The notes: generated by a model from the sequence alone, not told the origin. Shown: positions 42,049 through 52,322, numbered from the stretch's first letter. The stretch is 64,000 bases of DNA from Sapria himalayana (GCA_029783825.1 JAREIK010000713.1:1-64000); one strand, 5' to 3'. Numbers and translations: made by a program.

Positions 42049-42391
42049 TCAAAATAAAAGTGATAATCCTAGTTGGTATATATTACTTTTTTCTCTAACT
42101 CCTGGAAAGCTTGTTAAGGAGGCTGACCAGATCGACAAAGGATTTGCATGTGGGGTAGTCAAGGTTGTTAAGTTTGTTACTTTTTTTGTTAAATATGGTT
42201 GTCGGTCATCTTCTTGCAATGTCAATGACGGATGGAGCAAAATAGATATTCTAGTATCGAGTGTGTTTGGTGATACTAAAGAGAGTAAAAGTGATACTCA
42301 TGTTTCTATTGACACAAAAACTTCTTCCGTTTGGTCTCTTGGTGTCAACACTAAAGAAATAGAAGATTTCTTCATGGAGGAAGGTAGGTAA
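41999..42391 (+). pseudogene. Unrecognised open stretch downstream of the ADH fragment
   Basis: One frame stays open for about 130 codons, from the end of the ADH fragment to a TAA at about 42389-42391. It reads NKSDNPSWYILLFSLTPGKL, VKEADQIDKGFACGVVKVVK, then SVWSLGVNTKEIEDFFMEEG. Its base composition is more gene-like than its surroundings. It ends in a donor-like GGAAG/GTAGGT at about 42381. I do not recognise the family. It could be an exon of the gene represented by 42587-43318 or an unrelated fragment. Confidence 0.35.
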
Positions 42392-42586
42392 TTTTGATAT
42401 TGTCTTGCTGCCAAATATTACTTGGGAAGTTAAAGATTTGGTAAATTTGTGAGTTACCATCTAAAGTGTAATTATTTTCCAATTTGAATGTAATCTATAA
42501 AACATGAATATACCGATATACTATTTTTTATGTTTAATGTTGTGTATGTTGTTAATCTCTCTATTCAGTTTTTTTCTTTTTTGCAG

Positions 42587-43318
42587 CTTTTGGATAATTT
42601 AGCTACTGAGAATTCAAAAGTGGATTGGAGGAACTCATTTTACGTGAATTTGATTGCTCATACTTCATTCAGCATTATTGTTGCAGCAAGCAAACTTTTT
42701 TTTATATTCCCTTATTCCTCATATTGCTTGTATGTGTTCCTTGCTCCATTGAATTTAAGATACACACTTTGAATTAATCTGTCCATTGTTTTTTTTAAAT
42801 TTTTTTGTGGCTCATTTTTTCATGTTCACCCTATATTAATAGATGGCTATCTGGTAATATCTCATTATTAAATTACTGTAATTGGATGTGTTTGGTCTAA
42901 TTCTCATTTGTGTTAATATTAATGTGTATAATTGTTTGTAATCTAAGTAAACAAGTATAAATCATATCTAGTGAGAAAGGCTCCCACTTTGCTTGGAATT
43001 TGGGTGATATTCATATCTAAACAGTGTTATTATTAAAAATTAAACTAGTTATATCTGAAAAGTCTCGAATCCAAGTCGTATCATCAAGGGATGTACATCT
43101 CAAACCTAAGATGTTTGTTTGTAATCTAAGTATCAAACATAAATTAAATAGTTTTGAAAATTCATTGTTCGGAAAGCACTTCATTGGAGTAGTAATATGT
43201 TTGGTTTTGATGCCATTGCATATTTTAGAATTTCTTTTTTTGAAATTCCACAGCAATCAAGTTCTGCACAATCATCAGGCTAAAAAAGATTTACCATTAG
43301 CATCCATATATAAAGTAT
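42587..43318 (+). pseudogene. Two exon remnants resembling the KIAA0930-homolog (DUF2045) family
   Basis: A strong acceptor (TTTTTTGCAG, ending about 42586) precedes LLDNLATENSKVDWRNSFYV and NLIAHTSFSIIVAAS (42587-42690). About 550 bp later, after CCACAG, the text NQVLHNHQAKKDLPLASIYK (about 43255-43314) follows. In plant proteins annotated as KIAA0930 homologs these two segments are adjacent, as I recall the family. The later parts of the protein do not follow, so this is a truncated gene piece. The assignment rests on remembered family text only. Confidence 0.5.
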
Positions 43319-43614
43319 CATCCACATAAGCGTGCATTGCTTTTTCTTTTGAAATGAAATTTTGTTTGTAATATGATGGTTCGAAGTCATTAATGATGAG
43401 GTATGTTTGGTAGAATGCAATTTAGAAATAATAGTGGTAAATAATATTAGATTCATTTGAAAGATGAAATACAAGAAATGAAAGAATTGAATGATGAGAT
43501 GAAATAAATTAAAAATACAATGCAAAAGCAGATGTCCTAAATGTAGTGATATCTTTCTATTTGTCTTTATGTGTTTCTATCAATATTTTATGTGTATATA
43601 GCTTTCTATTGGTA
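43319..43614. other. Non-coding spacer before the TCTA array
   Basis: I see AT-rich DNA with no supported gene. It grades into TCTA repeats near 43615. Confidence 0.4.
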
Positions 43615-44174
43615 TAATAATCTATCTATCTATCTATCTATCTAATTATCTATTTATTTATTTTTCTAATAGTCAAGATATATTACTGGCTATCTATCTA
43701 TAAGCATATATGTCTCTCTATCGATATGTTTAAATGTCTATCTATATATCTATATATCTTGATATCTATCTATCAATATATAAGTCGATCTATCTAACTT
43801 TCTATTTCCTATCTTTACAATAGTCCTAAATATCTATCTGTATATCTATTTATCTACCTATTTATATATTTTTTATTTGTATATATATTTATTTATATAT
43901 CTATTTATATGTTTATATATCTATTTGTTTATTTATATATCTGTCTATTAGACTATGTGTTTATCGATATATCTATGTATCTATCTATTTTTAATTCTAT
44001 CTATCAATCTAACTATCTTTCTACCTATTTATCTATTGAACTATCTATCTATTGATTTGTCTATATATATATATATATATATATATCTATGTATCCATCT
44101 ATTTGTCTATCTATGTATTTGTCTATCTACCTATTTATCTACTTATTTATCTATCTATTTATCTTTGTATCTAT

Positions 44175-44209
<35 letters not shown>

Positions 44210-46156
44210 CTTATTTATTTATCAATTTATCTATCTATCTATCAGTCTATATGTATTTTAGTCTTTCAATCAAGCAATATACATATCTATCTATTAGTAT
44301 ATATATATATCTATCTATCTATCTATCTATCTCACTATCTATCGCTCTATCTAACTAACTATATATCAATCTACCTATATGCAAATCTATCTTTTTTTCT
44401 AAATTATAGCTATATATCTATCTATCTGTTTATTTGACTTTCTATTTATCTATCTATCTATATATCTGTATATCTATATATATTTCTAAATGTCTATCTA
44501 TGTATCTGTGTATCTATAAATCAATCTATCTTTCTATTTGTGTATCTATGCATTTGTCTATATGCCTATCTACTTTTTAACTACCATTCTATCTGTATAT
44601 CTCTCTATCAGTGTATATATCTATCAATCTATCTATTTGTATATATGTCCATATGTCTATTTGTCTATTTATCTATTAGTCTATTTGTCTATTTATCTAT
44701 TAGTCTATTTGTCTATCTATCTAACTATCTATCTATCTAACTATCTATCTATCTAACTATATATCTATCAATCTGTCTATCTGTATGTCTATCTTTCATT
44801 CTGTCTATTTATTTTATATGTCTATATGTCTAATAATCCATTTATGTAATAATCTATGAATATATCATTCTATTAGTATATATGTCTATATGTCTATATG
44901 CCTATCAATCTATCTATTTATATGTCTATCTATCTATCTATCTATCTGTCTGTCTGTCTACCAGTCTATCTATCAAATGTCTATCTATGTATATTAATAT
45001 CTACTACATATCTATTTGTCTATTTGATTATCTATCTATTTTTCTTTTTTTATATCTATCTATTTATCTTTATCAGTTTAACTAACTATTTCTCAATCTA
45101 TATATATATATTTATATATCCATCTATCTTTATATTTATATTTCTATTTGAATATATTTCTATATATATACCTATCTATATGTATGTCTTTATGTTAGTC
45201 TATCTGTATATCTGTCTAACTATCAAACTATTTGTCTTTTTAAGTGTCTGTATGTCTATCTATCTATCTATCAATTTATATAACTATCTATCTATATGTC
45301 TATTTGTGAGTCTATGTGTTTATATGTCTATCTTATTATCTATCTAATTATCTATCTAATTATCTATCAATCTATATATCTAACTATCTACCTATCTATT
45401 TGTCTATCTATCTAATTGTCTATCTATGAATCTTTCTGTAGACCTATCTATAAATTTTAGAATATATCTATGTATCTTTCTATATGTCTCTATCAATCTA
45501 TCCATTTATCGATCTATTTGTCTATCTATCTAGCTATCTAATTGACTAAATATCTATAAGTTAAATGCTTATTTATATGTTTGTCTCTATGTCTATATGT
45601 TTATCTGTATAACTATTTATCTATCTATCTATCTAACTCTCTATTTTTCTATCTATCTATCTGTTTGTCTATCTATCTATCTATATACCTATCTATGTGT
45701 CTATCTATCTATGTCTATTTGTCTATATGTCTATCTATTTATCTATCTTTCTGTCATTATATATATCAATTGATCTATCTATCTATATATATATCAATCT
45801 ATTTGTTTACCTATTTGTCAATCTATCTATTTATCTATGTATCTTTATTTTTGTATACCTGTCTATTTATCTATTTGTTTATCTATCTATCTATCTATAT
45901 GTCTATCTATCTATTTATTTGTCTATCTATTTATTTGTCTATCTATCTAACTATCTATGTAACTATCTATCTGTTTAACTATCTATCTATTTATCTGTCT
46001 ATCTTCTTATATGTCAATCTCTCATTCTATATATATGTCTATTTATTTATCTATCTATCTTTTCTATCTCTATAGTTGTTTATTTATCTATTTATCTATC
46101 TATTTATCTATCTATTTATCTATCTATTTATCTTTCTCTCACTATCTATTTCTCTT

Positions 46157-46230
<74 letters not shown>

Positions 46231-46273
46231 ATTTGTATATATTTCTATATATCTACCTATCTATCTGTATGTA
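43615..46273. repeat. 2.7 kb TCTA (GATA-type) array
   Basis: Imperfect TCTA repeats on the plus strand, with (AT)n tracts at 44063-44085 and 46166-46228. The array ends at the base before the CACTA terminus CACTACAAAAACA at 46274. Long YLSI frames are artefacts. The right-hand ~1.6 kb (from about 44647) is part of the tandemly duplicated unit. Confidence 0.95.
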
Positions 46274-46680
46274 CACTACAAAAACAATCACAAATAGCTA
46301 GGGAAAATTGCCTAGCCAAATGAGGGTTTTTCGTCGTTAAACGGGATATAGTGACGGATTAACGATAGAAGCTTTCCCAATCTTAACTATTTGTCGCTAA
46401 AAATTAGCAAGGGAAAGAGATCCTAACTAAAATTTTAGCGACGATAATATCCCTAGCTAAAATATTAATTTCCCTAGCTAAATTAGCAAGGGAAATTTCC
46501 CTAGATAAATGGGGCTTTTCAGTCGCTAAAGTTATATAATGACGGAAACTTTCCCATTCTAAAGTGCTCATCACTAAAAATTAGCCATGGAAATAGCTCC
46601 TAGCTAATGTTTTAGCGATGGAAATATCCCTAGCTAAAATAATAATTTCTCTATCTAAATTAGCAAGGGAATTTTATTTT
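46274..46680 (+). mobile_element. CACTA 5' terminus and subterminal repeats (copy 1, first)
   Basis: It starts with CACTACAAAAACA, followed by dense AGCTAGGGAAA, TTTAGCGACGA, CCCTAGCTAAAAT and GTCGCTAAA motifs. The ~170 bp motif order is repeated twice (46300-46480 and 46490-46670). It abuts the TCTA array directly. Confidence 0.85.
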
Positions 46681-46689
46681 TTTATTTTT

Positions 46690-47045
46690 CAAAATATTTA
46701 TATTTTTATATTAAATTGAATTAAAACTGAAACTATACATAATAATTTATGATTAACAAAAAATAAAATCTTTTAATTAATTTTTCTAATTCAATAATTT
46801 ACATAATTCAAACAAAAACATAACAACATTGTATTTCATTTTATTCATCAATGTATCTACCTACAATGCATAATATATAATCTATCCATCCAGTGATGTT
46901 GATTTCTTTTTCTCTGCTCATCTGATCACTATCTTTATACTGCGAGAAAGCTGTCTAAGTTGTGATTCTTCATGTCTAGTGAAAAATCCCTTCACTTATA
47001 CAATCTTCATATGGGGAATAATGTGGTACCATATCTGTACAAAAT
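46690..47045 (+). repeat. Internal block R1 (first of three diverged copies in the unit)
   Basis: This block runs from an AT-rich TTGAATTAAAACTGAAACTA lead, through TTATTCATCAATGTATCTAC, to GTGAAAAATCCCTTCACTTA and GTGGTACCATATCTGTA. Copies with the same order occur at about 48990-49375 and 50195-50575. On the minus strand one frame around 46965-47030 reads WYHIIPHMKIV, stop, VKGFFTRHEESQLRQL. Confidence 0.75.
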
Positions 47046-47094
47046 TTAAAGCAGCCAATAAAATCAAAATAAATAAACAAATAAAGTTATGTTT

Positions 47095-48025
47095 AGATAA
47101 ATATATAATACTGTAGTATATATGTACATATATACTATAGTCTATATGTACATATATACTAGCATTTCACACGTTACATATATTTCTGTAGTATATCTAC
47201 ATATATACTATAGTATTATATATACATATATACCGAGTACATATATAATCGGTATATACATACATTTAATATTATAGTATTATATTTACATATAAAACTA
47301 CAGTATTATATGTACATATACTATAGTATATACGTACGTATATACTGAGTATATACGTACGTATATACCAAGTATACATATGTATATACCGAGTATATAT
47401 ATACACGTATATATAGAGTATATAGTCCTTATATAAAGAGTAAATAGTACGTATATACCAATTATATAATACGTATATACCGAGTATATACATATATACC
47501 AAGTATATACGTACGTATATACCTAGTATATATGAACATATATACTGAATATATATGTACATATATATTGAGAATATATGCACGTATATACTGAGTTTAT
47601 ATGCACATATATACTAAGTATAAATGTACGTATATACTGAGTATATATGTGCATATAATACTACAATATTATCTATACATATACTACAGTATATACGTAA
47701 GTATATACTATATTATATACTACGTATATACCGAGTATATACGTGCGTATATACCGAGTTATAAGCACGTATATACCAAGTTTATATGCACGTATATACC
47801 AAGTATATATGCACATATATGCTGAGTATATATGCAGGTATATACTGAGTTTATATGCACCTATATACTTAATATATATGTATGTATATACTGAGTATAT
47901 ATGTATATATAATACTGTAGTATATATGTACTCGGTATATACGTACGTATATACTAAGTATATATGCACTATATACCGTAGTATATATGTACTTATATAC
48001 TTTAGTATTATATGTATATATATAT
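47095..48025. repeat. Palindromic TATACGTACGTATATA minisatellite
   Basis: About 0.9 kb of degenerate ~23 bp units based on CGTACGTATATACCGAGTATA. The core TATATACGTACGTATATA is a perfect palindrome. Variants carry GCACATATAT or TACATATATAC. Frames in it read YIYTKYICTY-type polymers on both strands and are not genes. Confidence 0.9.
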
Positions 48026-48037
48026 AATCACATAGTC

Positions 48038-48433
48038 TCACATGACACGAAACTGTGACAAATTAGTATTATCTAATTTATACTTCACAAAGATGGCACA
48101 AAACTTCACTATCAACATAAATAAGAAATACGAAGATTTTTTAAATTTTGGAAAATATCTCTGAAAACACTTAGAGAAAACCCTAGAAGACGAGCCATGA
48201 GCCAGGCTTGGAGCATCAAAGTTAACATCTTGCCTCCTCACAATCTGAACTCTTTCCCGGTCGCAAGGCTTATAAGTGGGTTGCTCTTCCAAACCATGAC
48301 TAAGCTGACAAGCTAATAAAAGTACTAGCAGATGAAATAGAGATTGATCGTCTGTATCAGTAACCCTGAACAAATCAATAAGAAACTTGAACAAAAAAAA
48401 TGGAGCACTCAACCATGCTAATGAGCAACACAA
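48038..48433 (-). CDS. Unrecognised 131-codon frame (copy 1)
   Basis: This is the most protein-like frame in the duplicated unit. Residues 1-50 are hydrophobic (MCCSLAWLSAPFFLFKFLID, LLVLLLACQLSHGLEEQ). They are followed by a charged stretch, YKPCDRERVQIVRRQDVNFD, then APSLAHGSSSRVFSKCF and a second hydrophobic tail. It is preserved exactly in copy 2. It lies between CACTA-type termini, so it may be a transposon-carried or captured fragment. An internal TTTTATTAG/CTTG acceptor-like site could mean the true coding part begins mid-frame. I know no family match, and expression is unproven. Confidence 0.3.
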   Translation of the reverse strand: MCCSLAWLSAPFFLFKFLIDLFRVTDTDDQSLFHLLVLLLACQLSHGLEEQPTYKPCDRERVQIVRRQDVNFDAPSLAHGSSSRVFSKCFQRYFPKFKKSSYFLFMLIVKFCAIFVKYKLDNTNLSQFRVM

Positions 48434-48560
48434 AATGATGAAAAAATTATTTGAATAATAATTTTGAATAACTACAATCTAAGCAACCCTTATCTTACAT
48501 AGTTAAAACAAAAATATAACAATATTTTATTACATCTTATTCATCAATTTATCTACCAAC

Positions 48561-48965
48561 CACCACAAGAAAAATCCCATATAGCTAGGGACAATTCCCT
48601 AGATATATGGGAAATTTCCGTCGCTAAATGGTAAATAGCGATGGAATACCAATGGATCGTGTCCCTTTCTAAAGTGCTTCTTGCTAAATTTTAGCTACGG
48701 AATTTTCCATAGCTTAAAAATTAGCGACGAAAAATTCCCTTGATAAAAAAGAAAAATTCGTTGCTAAAATAGCAATATAAACGAAATATTCCATCGCTAA
48801 ACATAAATAACGATGCTTGAATCCCTAGCTAAAGTCCCTAGCATTAGAAAAATTATTCCGTCGCTAATTTTAATATTTCTCTAGCAAAATAGCTAGGGAA
48901 ATTTCATTCTCTAAATTAGAAAGGGATTTTCCCTCGCTAATTTAGCTAGAAATTTTCACTAGATA
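48561..48965 (+). mobile_element. CACTA 5' terminus and subterminal repeats (copy 1, second)
   Basis: It starts with CACCACAAGAAAAATC, then TAGCTAGGGACAATTCCCTA and many GTCGCTAAAT/TTAGCGACGAAAA motifs. It matches the reverse complement of 4378 leftward. It interrupts a partial R block: the preceding TTATTCATCAATTTATCTACC is the R-block text cut where the element begins, so it is a nested insertion. Confidence 0.82.
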
Positions 48966-48989
48966 TTTTAATTTCAAAATAATTACAGA

Positions 48990-49375
48990 ATTTAAAAAAA
49001 TTAAAAATTTTTTAATTAAATAATTTATTATTTTTAAATCATATTGAATAAAAATTGAAACTATAAATAATTTATAATAAACAAAAAATAAAATCATTTA
49101 ATATCTTATTCAAATTCAATATTTTACATAATTGAAACAAAAAATTAACAAACTTTTATTTTTATTCATCAATGTATCTACCGATATTGCATGAAGTATA
49201 ATATATCCATACATTGATGTTGTTTTCTCTCCCTCTGCTCCTCCGATCATCATTTTTCTACTGCGACAAAGTTGTCCGAGTCACGGCACGTAATCGTTTA
49301 GTGAAAAATCCCATCACTTATAGAAGATTTGTATGATGAACAATGCGGTATCATATCTGTAAGAAAATTAAACCA
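48990..49375 (+). repeat. Internal block R2
   Basis: Second diverged copy of R1, containing TCATCAATGTATCTACCGAT, CTCCCTCTGCTCCTCCGATC and AGTGAAAAATCCCATCACTT. It is followed by TATAC-type repeats (49390-49590) and then a triplet island. Confidence 0.75.
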
Positions 49376-49595
49376 CTCTGTCATATGTTTTGATACATAT
49401 ATAATCATGCATTATATATCTAAATATATACTAGCAATTCACTCGTACATATATTACAACATTATATATACATATAAACAACAGTATTAAGTGTACATAT
49501 AAACTGAGCACAAATATACTCAGAAAATATATACATAAAATACTGCAATATTATATGTACATATATGCTGACTTTATTCGTATGTATGTACCTCA

Positions 49596-49682
49596 TTTGG
49601 TGCTGTTGCTGCTGCTCCCGTTGCCGCTCCTACCCCTGCTGCCATTGCTGTTGTTGCTGCCACTCCTACGACTACTGCCATT
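49596..49682. repeat. GC-rich triplet island 1 (GCT/GCC/ACT)
   Basis: An imperfect trinucleotide run (GGTGCTGTTGCTGCTGCTCC and similar) of ~87 bp. It is introduced by CGTATGTATGTACCTCATTT, a TATAC-repeat variant. It reads as Ala-rich text on the minus strand. Confidence 0.8.
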
Positions 49683-49796
49683 ATAGTATTATGCATACAT
49701 AAATACCGAGTACATATATATTCAGTATATATGTACATAAAATAATGCAGAATTATATGTACATATATACTGACTATATACATACGTATATACCAC

Positions 49797-50058
49797 ATTT
49801 GTTGCCGTTCATGCTACCCCCACTATCGCTGCAACCCCTGTCACTGCTGCCACTGTCGTTGTGGTTGCTGCCGGTGCTTCCATAGCTGCCTGTGCAGCCG
49901 CCACTGCGGTTGCTGCCGGTGCTGCCTCCACTACCACCGTTACCGTTGCTGCCACTATAGCCAGTGCTGCCGCCGATGCTGAAGCCACCACTAATGCTGC
50001 CACTGCCTCGCCTGCCTCTGCTTTTGCCGCCACTAATGCGGCTATCACTACTGATAAT
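49797..50058. repeat. GC-rich triplet island 2
   Basis: About 260 bp of GCT/GCC/ACT/GTT triplets, strongly GC-rich against the AT-rich background. It is introduced by CATACGTATATACCACATTT and ends with ACTACTGATAATA. Both strands are open: the plus strand reads Ala/Thr-rich text (49861-50172) and the minus strand Ala/Val-rich text (50048-49809). Both follow from the triplet bias and give no evidence of a gene. Confidence 0.85.
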
Positions 50059-50194
50059 AGGCTTTTACATACCTATAATAGGCTAAAACTCAACCTAAAA
50101 AATCTGGAGAAACACAAACATATTCACAGATATATAAAAATAGTTAATATAGACTTGAAAAACACAAATTAAAATTGATTGTTATATAGTTTAA

Positions 50195-50575
50195 ACAAAA
50201 ATGTAATTAAATAATTTAATATTTTTATATTACATTTTATAAAAATAGAAACTATAAATGAAACTTTTAAATTAAACAAAAAAAATTCATTTAATAACTT
50301 ATTCTAATACAATATTTTAAATAACTAAAACAAAAAAATATAAAAAAAATTTGTTACATCTTATTAATCAATGTACCCATCGACTGTGCATAAAGTATAA
50401 TCAATCCATGCATTGACATTTATTTCTCTCCCTCTGCTCCTTCGATCACCAACTTTTTGCCATGGAAAAGCTATCCAAGTCACAGTTCGTCATGTCTATT
50501 GAAAAATCCCTTCACTTATACGAGCTTCGTTTGGGAAACAATGTGGTACCATATTTGTAAGAAATTTAAACCACT
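50195..50575 (+). repeat. Internal block R3
   Basis: Third diverged copy of the R block, containing TTAATCAATGTACCCATCGA, CTCCCTCTGCTCCTTCGATC and TGAAAAATCCCTTCACTTAT. No CACTA terminus precedes it. TATAC-type repeats (50620-50810) and triplet island 3 follow, the same order as after R2. Confidence 0.75.
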
Positions 50576-50811
50576 CAATTAAATCAAAATAAATAAAAAA
50601 AATTATGTTTTGATAAAGATATATTACTGCAGTAAATATGTACATATATACTAGCATTTCACTCGTACATATATTACTATAGTATATGTACATATAAACT
50701 ACAGTAATATACGTACATATATACTGAGTACATATATACTTAGTATATACGTACATAAAATACTGCAGTTTTATACGTACGTATATTGACTATATACGTA
50801 TGTATATATCG

Positions 50812-51080
50812 CATTTGTTGTCGTTGTTGCTCCTCCCATCGTCGCTACTGCTACTGCTACCCCTGCCACTACCGCCACAACTACTGATGCTGATGGTGCT
50901 GCCTGTGCTACCACTTCTACTGCCACTGTAGATGGTGTTGCCGTAGTTGTCGCCTCTACCACTCTACTAGAGTGGCCGGTGCTGCAGGTGCTGCCGCCAC
51001 TGCCGTTGCTGCCTGCTACCGCCGCTACCGGTGCTGCCACCACTGCCATTGCTGCCGGTGCCTCCACTGCCGCTGCTTAC
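50812..51080. repeat. GC-rich triplet island 3
   Basis: About 270 bp of imperfect GCT/GCC/ACT/ACC triplets, introduced by CGTATGTATATATCGCATTT. Minus-strand text is Ala/Val/Thr-rich. Part of the plus strand reads Cys/Tyr/Arg-rich in another frame. No gene is supported. Confidence 0.85.
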
Positions 51081-51990
51081 AAAATAAAATCCAACATTAT
51101 TCATATTTTTATATAAAATTATATGCAAGATATAATGAACCTTACTTTATATATCACATTTAAGGAAAATCTTCCGATGTAGGCTCTATAAAAACTACAC
51201 TGGAATTTTAAAAATAAAGAATAAAATTAATGTTAAGAATAAAACTTAATTTTTTGAGTGGACTCGTATAAACAAGACAGCTAGAAAATTAGGAGATAAA
51301 ATTATTAATATTCAACATTTTTCATATTGATTATTTTTTGACCATCAATTTATCCTTAAGTATTAGGTCTCATCTCACTAGGCAATAAATCTCAAAAATA
51401 ACATCATTAAAACACACATAAAAAATTCAAGTTTAACAAAAACTATAATAATTCAAAATAAAAGTTATTACGTGATATTTTATTCTTGGCCTAGAATAAT
51501 AATTTTCATCATAGTTTGTATACAAAACCACGCAAAGCCATGATTATTAAATATGAAACAAAACATAAACTTCACCTCACTAAATCTAATAAAAATTTCA
51601 AAATAAAATATATTTGTGCAAAAAGAATACAAAAATAACTAATCTTTATTAAAATATATAAGGACCTACAATATAAGTATGATGATAATGACCATACTTA
51701 GCACATGAGGTTCCTAATTTACACGGGATCTAAGAGAGTTTGATATCTCGAACTCAAGGCCTATTATCTTTGGAGAAAGATATTTACTATCACACCAAGT
51801 CACAACTTGTAATATTAGGACAAATGATATTTACTTGTATTGTAACTAAAATATAAAAGAAATCCAAGCCTATAAATAAAAAATAAAAGACTATGAACAG
51901 CTCATACATGTTAGTGATTCCATAGAATGAAAATCAATTGAATCTGCTATAGACTTCCATGCAGATCCGGGCACGACTATGGCTCTTTCA
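51081..51990. other. AT-rich non-coding DNA (copy 1)
   Basis: No gene or clear repeat is seen. The stretch separates triplet islands 3 and 4. Confidence 0.45.
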
Positions 51991-51992
51991 AA

Positions 51993-52173
51993 CTTGAGCT
52001 TCAATATTTGCTGCTGCTACTGTTGCCTTCGTTGCTACTACTACTACTGCTGCTGCTCCTACTGCCACCATTGCTACTGCTACTCCTGCTACTACTACGG
52101 CCACTGCTACTATTGGTGCTACTACCGTCGTTGCTGCTACTACTGCTGCTACTCTAGCTGCTACCGTTGCTGC
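51993..52173. repeat. GC-rich triplet island 4
   Basis: About 180 bp of GCT/ACT/TGC triplets ending in GCTGCTACTGATAATA, the same closing motif as island 2. On the plus strand it reads as Cys/Tyr-rich text. Confidence 0.85.
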
Positions 52174-52230
52174 TGCTACTGATAATAAAAGTGGGGTAAG
52201 CGATGATGCTCAACTGATGAACTTTCTTAC

Positions 52231-52322
52231 CAACCACTCGTTTTGAGATTGAATGAGTTTTTGACGAGGTGGCGAGCTACTTCTCCCCAAACAGGACCTG
52301 ATATTCCTCTTGGCACACGCGG
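52231..52322 (-). pseudogene. Possible captured exon, unrecognised (copy 1)
   Basis: On the minus strand a 92 bp open stretch is bordered by an acceptor-like TTTTTACAAG and a donor-like GGTTG/GTAAGA. It reads RVPRGISGPVWGEVARHLVK then NSFNLKTSGW. The text is protein-like in an otherwise non-coding area, but I cannot assign a family. Confidence 0.3.

Noticed and set aside
43024..43329. A continuous 101-codon plus-strand gene
   Set aside because: Only its last ~20 codons resemble a protein family, and they follow a splice acceptor. The earlier part is intron sequence read through.
47095..48025. Telomeric or centromeric satellite
   Set aside because: The unit is not TTTAGGG-like, and the ~0.9 kb length with ~23 bp period is too short for a typical plant centromere satellite.
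47272..48041. Frames reading YIYTKYICTY polymers
   Set aside because: They are produced by the palindromic TATAC minisatellite and occur on both strands.
49809..50172. Alanine-rich proteins on both strands
   Set aside because: Both frames arise from the same triplet repeat, and the plus-strand one runs straight into AT-rich non-coding DNA.
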